Assembly (NCBI GenBank): GCA_004794785.1
Contig: SJOL01008723.1
Span: 542,126-606,125, forward strand
From: Opisthorchis felineus
Taxonomy: Eukaryota; Platyhelminthes; Trematoda; Opisthorchiida; Opisthorchiidae
Direction: 5' to 3'
DNA: 64,000 nucleotides
Part shown: positions 33,900-45,242 of the stretch, in pieces
Layout: every line of letters starts with the position of its first letter
Position numbering within the stretch: the first letter of the stretch is position 1
Translations under genes and position numbers: made by a program
The notes under the pieces: model-generated
What the model saw: only the letters and a program-made list of their open reading frames with translations
What the model was told of the DNA's origin: nothing
Databases searched by the model: none

Positions 33900-34175
33900 T
33901 TCAGCTGGGAAGCCGTCACTCAAGTGGCCAGCCAAACGTTAATTACACAGTGTGGACTCCGTAACTGAAGAATGAGTGTCGGTATATCCTGTACAAGTGC
34001 GTGTTAATCGCGCCGGTGATCAGCTGCTTGTGGCCGAAAGGTTTAGCCTCCGACCACTGGTCGTGACGTCGGGCTTTTGGAACTTGCTGGAGTTTCATGA
34101 GGTACGCACTGCTAATGATTCCCTATAAAGCTGGAAAATGTGCACAGCGCTTCTCCATATTTCAGCATAGCAAGA
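33900..34175 (+). repeat. Dispersed repeat, copy 2 of an unnamed family
   Basis: GAGGTACGCACTGCTAATGA, TTCCC and GTGCACAGCGCTTCTCC align with the 27.5 kb copy. The copy is more GC-rich than its surroundings, with GTCACTCAA near the start as in the other copy. Confidence 0.45.
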
Positions 34176-34739
34176 CGGAATCATCATCAAAATCACGAAC
34201 TCTCCTCGTGCCACCGACAGCCGTTTCAGAATTATTGGTGGTTTTCTAGGCATGGTGCGACAATACAAATAATTGTGCTTGCGTTAAATAAATCAAGAAC
34301 TGCATATTTTTGCTGAAGTGAACGACCCTATTTGTAGCCTTCTCACTTCTCTTCTCCAGGAGCTGGGAATATTTTAATGCAAACAGGTCCACAAGGAACA
34401 AACGTCCGGTTTTGTTTTCAAACTTGTCAAGTTTAGAGAAATTTCGATCCGTTCAGGAATAGTTGGGTATCATTATAATAAATTATGGTAAGTGCCTAAT
34501 ATAAAATACTTTAAATTCTGAATACCAGTACCAATAAATTCATGGAGTACAAATCAACGCAGCCACAAAGAACTTGGTCTAAGTTAGGTGAGCTTGTAAT
34601 AAATGGAGTTGACCTGAAATTCTTCAACAACTACATTCCTCTTTATCGTAACTTATGTTCTTTACCACGGAGGACATTAATTTCTGAGACTAAAACGGGC
34701 CTGATAATCATCCAAATATATTGAAGAGACGGTGTACTG

Positions 34740-35323
34740 NNNNNNNNNNNNNNNNNNNNNNNNNNNNNNNNNNNNNNNNNNNNNNNNNNNNNNNNNNNNN
34801 NNNNNNNNNNNNNNNNNNNNNNNNNNNNNNNNNNNNNNNNNNNNNNNNNNNNNNNNNNNNNNNNNNNNNNNNNNNNNNNNNNNNNNNNNNNNNNNNNNNN
34901 NNNNNNNNNNNNNNNNNNNNNNNNNNNNNNNNNNNNNNNNNNNNNNNNNNNNNNNNNNNNNNNNNNNNNNNNNNNNNNNNNNNNNNNNNNNNNNNNNNNN
35001 NNNNNNNNNNNNNNNNNNNNNNNNNNNNNNNNNNNNNNNNNNNNNNNNNNNNNNNNNNNNNNNNNNNNNNNNNNNNNNNNNNNNNNNNNNNNNNNNNNNN
35101 NNNNNNNNNNNNNNNNNNNNNNNNNNNNNNNNNNNNNNNNNNNNNNNNNNNNNNNNNNNNNNNNNNNNNNNNNNNNNNNNNNNNNNNNNNNNNNNNNNNN
35201 NNNNNNNNNNNNNNNNNNNNNNNNNNNNNNNNNNNNNNNNNNNNNNNNNNNNNNNNNNNNNNNNNNNNNNNNNNNNNNNNNNNNNNNNNNNNNNNNNNNN
35301 NNNNNNNNNNNNNNNNNNNNNNN
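34740..35323. other. Assembly gap (584 N)
   Basis: A run of N followed directly by an AT microsatellite. Open frames reported across it are meaningless. Confidence 1.
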
Positions 35324-35341
35324 ATATATATATATATATAT
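35324..35341. repeat. (AT)n microsatellite at the gap edge
   Basis: Eighteen bases of alternating AT directly follow the N run. The gap probably results from a longer AT array that did not assemble. Confidence 0.9.
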
Positions 35342-36039
35342 GTAATCTTTACAGGCGGTGGTTTGCTCCGAAATTGAGAAGAACGACCATTCACCAAAAT
35401 TGATTTTTCAGCCTTTCGCTGAATTCTCTTCAGGAGAAAACAACCGCTAGTTGAGGGCGGCCTTGAATTTTTCATTGATCATTCTGTCCGAAAATTACAG
35501 CCGACTACTATACCTCTGTCTATGTTTACTTCACTGCGCCCCGAAAATATCCGGTGCTCAGTTGCTAACCACAGATATACAAATCCGATTCTTGTTCAGA
35601 ATCCTAGAGAAGTTATTTTCACATTTAATTATTAAATGAGCTAATTGATGGGATGATTTAGCTTTGTATGGTGGGAGCTAAAACGCTCTTTGAGTTTTTC
35701 ACACTGCTGGCACGTCCACGCTTACACCTCCAATTAACCCTCCTCAACCTGATATACATTAAACTATTAAACAGCGAACTGAAACGTTATTTGAGCGATA
35801 AATTTGATTGACGCATATTATGGCCCTGTTTAAAAATGGTTTACGTGTAAATCCGTAAGGGTGAATTTGACAGTATTCCTGTCATAGGGTGACAACCGCT
35901 TATCATACTGAAACGCTTTCTGACACTGGGCCCGGATGGCCCAGTGGTAACCACTGCGGAATTCCGTGTCAAAATACAAACTATCTGCTGAACCATGCCT
36001 TGCAAGTTGAGTACAAATGTCAGCCCATCTACCAGAGGT

Positions 36040-36150
36040 TTAAAAGAATACTTTGTCTGGACAAACACACTCATTTGCATATCTATTCGGTTTTGACTGG
36101 ACACTCACCTGGAACCTAGCTGAATCTCCCCTTATGATGTTCTTAAGTCT
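36040..36150 (-). repeat. Hammerhead-associated repeat, inverted partial copy
   Basis: Read on the minus strand it contains GAACATCATAAGGGGAG, CAGTCAAAACCGAATAG and ATATGCAAATGAGTGTG. This is the same block as at 1-160 and 36420-36500. It faces the plus-strand copy that starts immediately to its right. Confidence 0.75.
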
Positions 36151-36520
36151 CCAGTCAAAACCAATTTGACACGCAAATGAATGTATTTGTCAAAATCTGT
36201 CCAATATGAGTTCAAGTAGAACACAAGGCTGACTGAAACTCGGAACCTTCACTTACATGATGAGCCCCAGGAAGGGTGAAACCGTTCGTGCTCTGTCGAG
36301 GAGTTTTCAGTAACCCTATGAATAATGTATTACGTCTGTGCAATGTATCGCGATATCTTGAATATCGTACCAACTGAAACATGAGGCAACCTAACATTCA
36401 CTTGCTTAAAAATCTCACAAACGAGAGATGTAGCCGGGTTCCCAGCGAGTCTCCCGTCAAAACTAAACTGATATGCAAATCAGCGTATCTGTCGAAATAC
36501 TTTGCTCAATTCAACACCGA
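36130..36520 (+). repeat. Hammerhead-associated repeat, tandem of about 1.3 units (~302-bp period)
   Basis: The block GTCAAAAC...CGCAAATGAATGTATTTGTC at 36154 recurs at 36456, a 302-bp spacing. Between the two lie a hammerhead-like motif (36252-36293), GAGGAGTTTTCAGTAACC and ATATCGTACCAACTGAAAC. The unit size and ribozyme content resemble the schistosome Sm-alpha satellite/SINE-like family, which has units of a little over 300 bp. This copy's catalytic core starts ATGATGA instead of CTGATGA, so it is probably inactive. Stem II (GCCC/GGGT) is intact. Confidence 0.75.
36252..36293 (+). ncRNA. Hammerhead ribozyme relic
   Basis: The order is stem I 5' side CTTAC, core ATGATGA (first C mutated to A), stem II GCCC with loop CAGGAA and GGGT, GAAA, a short stem III region, then GTGCTC. 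Only three stem I pairs remain. Loss of the conserved C3 should abolish cleavage. Confidence 0.55.
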
Positions 36521-39500
36521 AAGTCCACTTTAGTGCCCTCCGAAGGGACTGGCTGATAAGAACTAAGTGACTGATTTCAGGATAAGGTTGTGCAAACTTA
36601 GCTATCTATTCTAAGTAGAATCTTTTGTAACACGTACATGGCACCCTGCTGCAATTCCAATTAACCACTTCAAGATGGTCGTCTGGGTAGTTGGGTATCA
36701 CGTGAAAAAACGGGGTGAAGCTAGACGAATGGTGCACCTTCAGTATAATGACTCCAGGTCGGATGTATAGTTATGTAAAGTTGGTGTAAAGTGCATACGG
36801 CAATCTGGCGTTATATCGCACTTAACATTTCGCACCTCTATGCCTTCCCATTTTTTTTATTTTTGCAGCATCAACAAATAATGCGTTTTAAAGAGGCTCA
36901 CCTAATAATAGATTAGTTGTCAAAATAAATGTGCAAATGAAACAAATTACAGTACTGGAAAATAGTTCATTTGTGATTAGTCTGGCAAAAAGTACCGGAA
37001 CATGTCATCCTCATAAGGCTCTAGATTGGTGGTTCATAGACACAAGTACAAAATTTTATACATGGTGAGGATGAGATACCGCCCTCAATTACCTACTACA
37101 CTATTTCTTCAGTCTGCAAAAATGCATCCAAACTGGAAGAAATGTAACTACCTGGAGCACCGTTTGAGAAGTTGCCATTAAAGGATAAATAAATATTTTG
37201 CAAAACTAAGTTACAAAGTCCACAACGAATACGCCTCATTTCGTGTCTGTAAATGATTTTGTTGTGACCAACTCTGTATTTAACTGGTGCAAAAAGATAC
37301 TTTTACCCCCAAGCAATAAAGAAGGCTATTTGAAACTGATTGTTGTATATCACGGAGTTAAGTCTTGCGCGGGATGTTTAGAAGTAATCTCCAACAATGA
37401 GGAATTCAAGTAGTTCTTGGAAATTTATTCTTAAATCGGACCCCCAAAATTGCTTCTTTACATCAGACTTGCTATAAGCTCAAAAGCCGTCTTTACGCAA
37501 TGAGGTTTTGACATTCTTACTTCGGTATTATAATATGAGGTCTTTTAACCTGTCAATATTGGAAAATATTTTTTCTGCGTTTATTCCTGCTACAATTTTC
37601 GCCAGCACATCTTTTGTGGAAGTCCATACGAAACTCTGATGTCAAGGAGCGTTTTTTATAATTGCGAACTGCCAAGTGAAGAGATAGGGGGAAAGAAACC
37701 ATCTCGTTATTTTGTTGCAGGTCATTTTGTAGCTAAGTATATAAGTGAAAACAGTTTTACCTTCATTTTTTACTAGTTTGAAACTTTTTGTTCGGAAAAT
37801 CTACGGCACATTAGGCTGCGCATGATGTTATGAGGGCTTGCTGACACCAGTAACATCAAGCATATTGAAACTTAGGAACCGCTTTTGAATGTATGCATAG
37901 ATTTACTTGACAACTAGGTGGACATAGTTTTATGTTGGCTTGTCAGAGGTTAATTTTTCTTTCTTTGGATGGATGGTGCACCCGATTTCATTCTTGCGTA
38001 CGTTTTCTGATTTTACAGCAGGATGGACAGTAAACGTACTTGCTTTCATTTCATTTCTTTACCAAAGATGAAAACGGTTGATAAAATTAATACAAATCAG
38101 ATTTTTTTATGTGACCTAATATGTTTTAGCTAAAGCAGATTTATTTTCGTCAAAGTGCACATAAACGAAGCAGATCTTCTCTGATACATTTTGCTCTACA
38201 CGGGCGCAGAAAAATCAGCAGCGTTTAACCATGTGCAAAATGCATGCGACGTTAGTCTCAATCAGCTTGAAAGCATAGGGCAAATTTGATTAGAAATGTG
38301 TCGTACAGGAGAATCTGTTTTTCATAGCAATACAAAACGAAGCGATCTGATTTATATAATGCGCTAGGTGTCAACCAATTCATATATGAATGAAAACAGG
38401 ATAGTCACTATACTTTTCACGACCGTTTAGAATTCTGGCTCACTAGGTTGATACATGTCTTGAGATGAGATCCTAGGCTTGTATTCACAAATCAACTTGA
38501 CGACGTTTTGAGAGGCGTCCATTTACAGTAACTGCGCAGGGCAAAATCTACTGAGCATTTCACAGTTTTATGACGAATGCCTCAGCCAAACCTCTGGATA
38601 AAACGTCTGTACAGAGTTCCCACTTACTGGGGATCTTTCAGTTTTGGGATGAGTAATCTTTAGAAACGATTTCAGGTAAATAATACTCATAAAAAACTAG
38701 GTTCAGACAATATATTGGTTTGCATGCTGATTTGTCCCTTACCAGAAGATGTTTTTGAGAAGAGATAAACCATCAAAAAACCCGTTTCATTTCGTATCTT
38801 TTTGTTTACCTTTTATTGTTGCGTATGAATATAAGAGACCACCCTTGTGATAGAATAAAGTTTGCCAGAAATTCAAAGTTACGTATGTACCGTGTAGCAA
38901 TTTACATGTGATTTTTATCGTTTTTATAGTCCCTCAGGAGAAGACATCACTGCTTCATGTTTTTAGTCCCAGTTTCATTTAAAAACTATTCAACTCAAGA
39001 GCATATCCATGATCATTCAGCTCTTATCCGTTTGTTTTCAGGTTTTATTGCCTTAAAGGTGAAACCGAAAGGCATATGCAGATGGAGAATATGACTAAAA
39101 CTACCTCAGACTGTGAACTAATAAGAAAGAGAGATACTCAATTTGACGGAAAAAGTCGTTGTTTTCTCGAATGCGGTAGCCTATTGCGTGCAATTAATTT
39201 CCCAAATTCTCTGAAGAGGAAGAACCGATAAGTAGCACTAACAGCCCTTCTTGCCTAAATTTCACCGCATTTTGGAAGTATGGTGGTTTTGCGAAGAAAT
39301 AATGAATGAAGTGATGACGTAACGCAATTCAGCTTAAGTCACCCGACTTGCTGTTTTTTTGGTCTGTGGAAACTAAAACATGCGTAGCAAAACGCTCACT
39401 CAACATTTAGCCCCACAAATTGAGCATAACTTGCAGTGAAATTAGCAAATTTGGGAAAAACCAATGCACGTTCATCACACGGGCTTTGCTTAGCCTAGAA

Positions 39501-41799
39501 AAGCCTAGCACATTGGAAAGCTGACGGTTTGGGACATAAAGGTGTCAGATTTGTGACCGTTGTTGGAATTATTTCGTAGCAAAAATGGCGATCGCGGAGA
39601 AATCAGGATATTATATCGTGACTTTGTACATTTTTGGATAAATTGGTGATCTTATGAGTTGATGAAAATTCCAGGAACCAAGCTACAGTGTTTAGTTCAG
39701 ATATAGTTCAAAAACGCTATCCACAGAGAACCGACGGTGACGAATGAAGTAATCAGTGTCACTTACAGAAAAGTGTTCAGGTACTAACAATGTCTCTCTC
39801 CGGTGACTTGAATTCGAACACATTTAAGTCTGATACGTAAAAGGTCCATACAACATTACAGAATTAACTCCTGGGCAGAAGTTGGAGTGTTTGTACAAAA
39901 GACAGATTCGGTCACAACAGTGGCCTGCTTGCTGAGTAAATTGCTTTACTAGTGTGAACATGTTTCAGTTAAATTCTTCCCGATTTTTTGTTGGGCAGGA
40001 AGTTAGGTGACTTTGCTGCTTTTACTTTTCTCTCTATGACAATTTCGCAATCGTAGTTCGACCGGAAAGGCTGCCACTGCAGCGTCATTTTTTCACATCA
40101 GTCGTTTCTTTGTAGTTGATCTTAGGTCAGCTCACCAAACTGAGCGTAGACAAGTTGTTTTGATCTTAAAATAAAGGAATATTGAATGCTGCATTCGGAT
40201 TGCTGGTATGATCAGCCCAAAAGGCCGTTTCTTGTTTTGGTTTCTGTAGTGACTAAAATTGAAACTCAGAAATCATTTTTGGTTATTAGAATTGGAAACG
40301 TAACCCTGGCATGTAAGATGAAGGCAGGCTTTTGTTTAGCGCTAATGATAGGATGGAATTTTTTCAGAGGAGCATTATTCGTCTAGGAGTACATATCACT
40401 CTGACTGATGCACTACAATCTTGATACTCCTAGGTCCTCCGAACAACAAAGCCGACGGAATTCCTTGCAGTCTAGTTGACCTTATTGCTTTATAAAGAGA
40501 ATTCCATCCCTTTTGTCGAATCCGATCGGTAGTCAACAGTAGTACGATCAGGGAATGCGGGTGCATCCTATGTCAGATTGTGGTTTGGACCACAGCTCGA
40601 ATTATTGCAAGCTAAAGTAAATGCTTCGATTGGCCCACGCACTGCATTCGATGGAAACCTGGCAACGTGTGTATAATTGGATAATTCATCTCAATTTGAA
40701 AAAGCGCTCCTAAAAAATTATGCAAAGTATAATCAATCATTCATTTACTCAGTCTGAACCACTGCTAAGCTTGATTATGCAGAATGTTTACACATGCATC
40801 CATTCACATTCACAACACTGAATGCTGCACATATTTTTACAGAAGCCGTTCTTTTCCATTTTTCTGTCCGCACTGGTGAACACTTGCACACTCAACAGAT
40901 AACGTTGGCTAGCAGCAGAAGTATAGTCAATAAGTAAAGCACAATGAAAGGCTTGAAATTCGGTGCTAATGCTTTGAGTTCCGCAAAACTTTTTACTCTC
41001 TCGCATAAAGACACTGATGATTTTCGGAATGGTGCTCCGACGTATAACATACAGGCTTAGAGGTAAGCGCTTGAAGAGTTCCGTCGCAATTTATCGCAGA
41101 GGTGAAGTCATGGCGACAATTAAAAACTGAAGAAATTTACCTGGGTGTTCATTATATGGATAAATGTGTTCATCGAATACGTTTATGCAGATAACCAGGG
41201 AACACAGACCTTGCGTTTGTTACTTACATGTTGCTCGTGTGTTAATGCAACACCGTTGAAGCTCAGAGATGATGTGGTTCACTTTTCTTTTCAGTTATAG
41301 CTTACTGTTTTAATATGAGTGAATACTTAACAATTGCATGTATAGGAATTGCTTTAGTGTTACTATTGAACACAGTCCATTGGTTTGTGTACACTATGGT
41401 GTTTGTAGGTGAGAGAAATTTCACGTGAATATTTGTTTGTGGCTAGATTTTAATTTGGTAGGTAGCAAGTCACTGAGGTAGATGTCCAAACTGGACTGTA
41501 AGTAATCCCTTAACTGGGTAATTTTAGAACTAGGCTAGCCGTTTTCATTTATAGATGCATACGCTATAATCTTGTTTACATACGCGGAGGCAAGATATTT
41601 AATGTGCGTCACAAGAATATATCCTCCCCCCAAGATCGTCGGACGTGATATGACGCCGCTATAGTTTCGCATTCATGGCTCCAAAATTAGGAAAGAAACC
41701 ACTGTTTAATCACATTGAGGCTTGAAGTCCGAGACCACTAAAATACGTCCACCACCTGGCCAGCAATAAATGACCAGCTTATTTGTATAGACGTATTAG
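36521..41799. other. Long gene-free AT-rich stretch
   Basis: More than 5 kb with very few open frames over 60 codons, no recognised repeats or exons. It is consistent with deep intron or intergenic sequence. Confidence 0.5.
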
Positions 41800-42010
41800 G
41801 TTGCTGAAAACTCCTCGAAAGCCCACGACAGGTTTCGACATATTGGGACTCATCAGGTAGACGCAGTCCCCAAGTTTGCGTCAACCTTTTGTTCAAATTG
41901 AACCCAAATTGGATAGATTCCAAAAAAATACACTCACTTGCATATCAATTTGGTTTTGACGATGGGCTCGTCTAGAATCTAGTTGAACCTCTCGTTTATG
42001 ATGCTCTTAA
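41800..42010 (-). repeat. Hammerhead-associated repeat, minus-strand copy with ribozyme core
   Basis: On the minus strand the order is ATCATAAACGAGAGGTTC, GTCAAAACCAAATTGATAT, GTGAGTGTATT, about 60 bases of spacer, the hammerhead motif (41862-41821), then GAGGAGTTTTCAGCAACC. This is the same block order as the 36 kb copy. It lies in an intron of the nidogen-like gene in sense orientation. Confidence 0.8.
41821..41862 (-). ncRNA. Hammerhead ribozyme candidate, complete catalytic core
   Basis: The minus strand reads stem I GTCTAC, CTGATGA, stem II GTCC, loop CAATA, TGTC, GAAA, a 2-bp stem III (AC/GT) with loop CT, cleavage triplet GTC, then GTGGGC. Stem I pairs along all six positions (GTCTAC with GTGGGC, two G-U wobbles). 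CTGATGA, GAAA and GTC are all present, as is the G-C pair closing stem II. Stem II itself is damaged, with two of four pairs lost, so activity may be weak. The CTGATGAGTCCCAA stretch closely resembles the schistosome satellite ribozyme as I know it. Confidence 0.7.
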
Positions 42011-42044
42011 TATAGTATTGTTTTTATTCTCAGACTTGCAGGCG

Positions 42045-42165
42045 AGCTTAGGAACATCATAAACGAGAGATGCAGCTGGGTTTCAGCTGAGTTCCCCATC
42101 AAAACCAAATTGATAGGCAAGTTAGTGTATCTGTCGAGACCAGGTTATTTGTTTCAAATTTCTTG
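42045..42165 (+). repeat. Hammerhead-associated repeat, plus-strand partial copy facing the 41.9 kb copy
   Basis: It contains ATCATAAACGAGAGATG, CATCAAAACCAAATTGATA and GTTAGTGTATCTGTC. With the minus-strand copy ending at 42010 it forms an inverted repeat with arms of about 90 bases and a spacer of about 40 bases. Confidence 0.75.
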
Positions 42166-43741
42166 GAAACCCTACCGATGCTCAATCTAGTTTACAGTGT
42201 TTTTAATCCAGAGTGATCTGAAAGTATTTCTCTTCAAGAAACAGGCACATTTCAACACATATCGCAAGGACCATTCGATCCGTAGTATCCCAAGTCAATA
42301 ACATAGTACGTCCCTTTCCAGGTAATGCAAAAAATTATTAAGCAGTGCAGGTAATGCATTGAAAATTGAGTTCTCCCAACTGTGTGTGCGTTCAGCAGTA
42401 CGGTGAAATAATTTGATGCCAAACTTATCTGCATCGCAAGAGGCGGGATGCCTTCAAAGAGAGGTGTTCGCAAGAAAAGAGTGATCCAGTTACCCTAGCT
42501 GAAAAGTGTGCTCATGCTTGTGACATCCTAGATTCAACGGAAACTTTTGCCATCCTACTTGAGGGTTAACATCCGAGGGTTCTTGACTTGAAATTCATTT
42601 AACTCGTAAAATTAATGCACTGGTGAAATTTAGCATAAGACCAGAAAATGCAACTGCTTGTGACGGGAATCAACCAACTCTTGGAAGTGACAATGCAGGG
42701 CATTTACGCATGCCCGAAATTCCGCCACATTACTATACGGACAATTTCGTCTGAAAATTACCGCAACTCACATACATTTTATCAAGGCCGATATACCGAA
42801 CCTAACCATACTAGAACCGCTTTTACTCATGCACCCTTGTGACACCGTAGAGATCAATGTCACAACATTCCGTTAGAAATTAGGACAAAGTAAGTACAAC
42901 CCAATCAAAGGAAAATATCACCGGAAAACGTGTTCTAGAACATGCCACATTGACACACTTGTTAACATTCACTGTTTCAGAATACCCTTTGGCGGGCTTG
43001 CGCACGTCGACTAATTGGGTCTCTTGCAAACTAATGACGAAATACGGCGGTCAAGACAAAAGGTGAGCGAGCAATACTCTATCGGAAAGATATCTCCACA
43101 AAAAGCGGGCTTAACGCAACCCTAATTTTTTGTTTGTTTTTATCATGAATGTCTTTTTCTGATTGCCAAAAGCAGAATGTGGACATCATCCGTTTAGTCC
43201 AACAGAGACATTTGTCTCAGGGGCACTAAATTGTTTCACGGTCTTCCGTTCTCCATGACGACGGTATTCAATTTTCCCCACCAACTGAACTGGACAGTCC
43301 AGAAGCAAATTTCCCCTTTAGACCAGTTAATGTCTACCACGGTTGTTTGGTGAAACGCTTCAAAAGCTAGGCCTGAGGAATGGTGTCTTTCAGGGAAAAC
43401 AATCAACCCAATCATAAATGTCTGTAGTAGATAATTAACTGGCCATTAGAGGCGTACATTAGGATCTCATGAGGATTACATCATCGCACTGTTAAAGTTG
43501 GTCCAATAATGAGCATTTAGAGATTCGTTCTTCAGAAGGTACACAAGTTGTCGACTTTAATGGATCCATTGATACAAATGTTGATCGTGCGGAACCAAGC
43601 GCTATAGAGCGTTAAATATGAGTTGGAAGAGTTATTCCCATCTGAGACCGTTTCTACTGCAACCAGCCGACATGCACGCCAGGGATAGTATTGATCAAAT
43701 TAGTCAACAAGTAACTTTATGTGCTAATTAGAATGCTCTTG

Positions 43742-43786
<45 letters not shown>

Positions 43787-45017
43787 CGGTCGCTATATAA
43801 AAGCCATTGCTGTAGAGGGGTAAGTAGCAGAATGCTCCTGCCTACTGATATTTTCCATAATGATATTACGATCAGCAACTTATTGCCAGCCTATTACTTC
43901 AAACCAGATATTTCACCAAACGAAAGTTATCTTTGTGCATAGATAATTAACCTCTAGTGCGATTGACACAACGGGACTAATGACCAAAAATTTTCCGAAC
44001 AAGGCTTGATTTGAAAACATTTCAGAGTGGAATGTGTCATAAAATCCTAATTCAGTTTATGCTGTGAAAATTTGCATGTGGCTGTAATGAAGTATTGCAG
44101 TTGGCGTTTTTGGGAATGTACTGCATCGTGGATGCTCAACGAAAATATCCGGGGTATGGAGCTTTTACTATAAAGCCATCATATTCTGGAATCTCTGCTG
44201 GTAAGACACCAAACTTTTATGTTTTTTAAGACGCTTCGACCTATTGTTTTTAATTCAGATCCCCCAGAGAGCGTTAGTGTCAATCGAAAACCAACAGGTT
44301 TCATGGGAATGACAGTGGTTTCTGTTGTCAGAGACTGCATCGTTGGCAGCAAACTAACCAGAATCATAAAACGTTCGTAGTCATACATCAGAATTTCTCG
44401 TGTACTTCACTTCCAAGAAGGATAAATATGTACACGTTATCTTAAGCAGGTGTCCGCAAAATCCACAATGCACTTATCGTTCCGTAAAAGGTCAGAAAAA
44501 AGGAGTTGCATTCATACCCAGGCAGCCTCAGTGAATTTTCAAGACCCTTATGAAAGAGATACCTCTAAGGAATTACCTTCTTGATAGTCACCCCACCTTT
44601 TAATAGGGTGAAATAAATGAAAGTCACACTTACGCATCTTAACATCGACAAGGATTTTGTCATAGGAGAGTCCTAGATTTTGACCTATGATAACCTAAAG
44701 ATAACGCAAATTTTTTTGAATGATATTTGTCTTCGGAAAGGCATACATTGGTAGGATTACCTCCAAAATAGGCTATTTTAAGTTAGCTGTTTGAAACTTA
44801 ACTCAGTAGTGAACGCCTTCCAGACATTTACGCCTGTGAACAACATAGCTTTTCTTTCACCTTCTGAGTTGGCCTCTTATGGAGGAGTGATTCTGTTTAT
44901 GAGAACTCTCCTAAAAATGAGTAAATCAAACAAAACGGTGATTTTCATTCGAGATTAATTAGGGGCAATAACTTTTGTTGCCAGTGTCCCAAATAAAAGA
45001 ATACCCACAAGACTTAC
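42166..45017. other. No supported exon; intron sequence
   Basis: The nidogen exon that should follow 45018 was searched for here by its expected V-x-x-NG-x-ISF strand and not found. The (AT)20 array is listed separately. The rest is unassigned. Confidence 0.4.
43745..43784. repeat. (AT)20 microsatellite
   Basis: Forty bases of uninterrupted AT dinucleotide, lying in an otherwise gene-free stretch. Confidence 0.95.
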
Positions 45018-45242
45018 CGTGAATTTCTCGATCAATTGTCCATAGATGTGAACGGGAGTGTGGAGCTGGAACAACAGTCCCTCTTGGCTGTTTGGTAATT
45101 GCATTTTCGCGATGGATAGATATCCATCTTTGGAAGCCTCATTTTCGAAGGCAAAATTTTTATCAAAGCCTTCCACAAAGTTTTGGCCGACAAGGAGGGA
45201 AAAACAAAGGAACAATAATCTACTGTATCGTGTGCCTCGCAT
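45018..45242 (-). CDS. NID: Nidogen-like gene, probable first coding exon (signal peptide and NIDO start)
   Basis: The ATG at 45242 opens 75 codons that end at a strong donor (ACG|GTAAGT), phase 0. The N-terminus has a basic MRGTRYSR followed by a hydrophobic core (LLFLCFSLLVG), a typical signal peptide. The last third includes LHTPVHIYGQLIEKFT, which resembles the first strands of NIDO domains, where a TP-hydrophobic-GQ run precedes the V-x-x-NG-x-ISF strand. That next strand should begin the following exon, which I could not find. The frame stays open for about 20 codons past the donor before a stop at 44955. Assignment to the same gene as the 24-5 kb exons rests on this resemblance. It could instead start another secreted protein. 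Confidence 0.5.

Larger units (their letters stand above)
4658..45242 (-). other. NID: Nidogen-like gene, inferred span (multi-exon)
   Basis: Nidogens are secreted basement-membrane glycoproteins that bridge laminin and collagen IV networks. The order seen on the minus strand is signal peptide, NIDO domain, acidic linker, EGF-like domain, G2F beta-barrel and EGF-like domain, which is the nidogen order. Exon joins from 24476 to 5706 keep phase with canonical GT/AG ends: phases 1, 0, 2, 1, 1, 1. Introns run from 58-61 nt at the 3' end to about 6 kb, and over 20 kb for the first. At least one exon, carrying the central NIDO strands, is missing between 45017 and 24477. Linking the 45 kb exon to the rest is inference from NIDO-like sequence and phase. 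A usual LDL-receptor YWTD propeller is not clearly present at the 3' end. Confidence 0.7.

Noticed and set aside
34708..35475. Long open frames of 218-255 codons
   Set aside because: They cross the N gap and consist almost wholly of unknown residues.
35925..35975. GGATGGCCCAGTGGTAACC, a perfect match to a tRNA/Pol III A box
   Set aside because: No B box at the right distance and no cloverleaf fold. It could be the head of a tRNA-derived SINE but cannot be supported alone.
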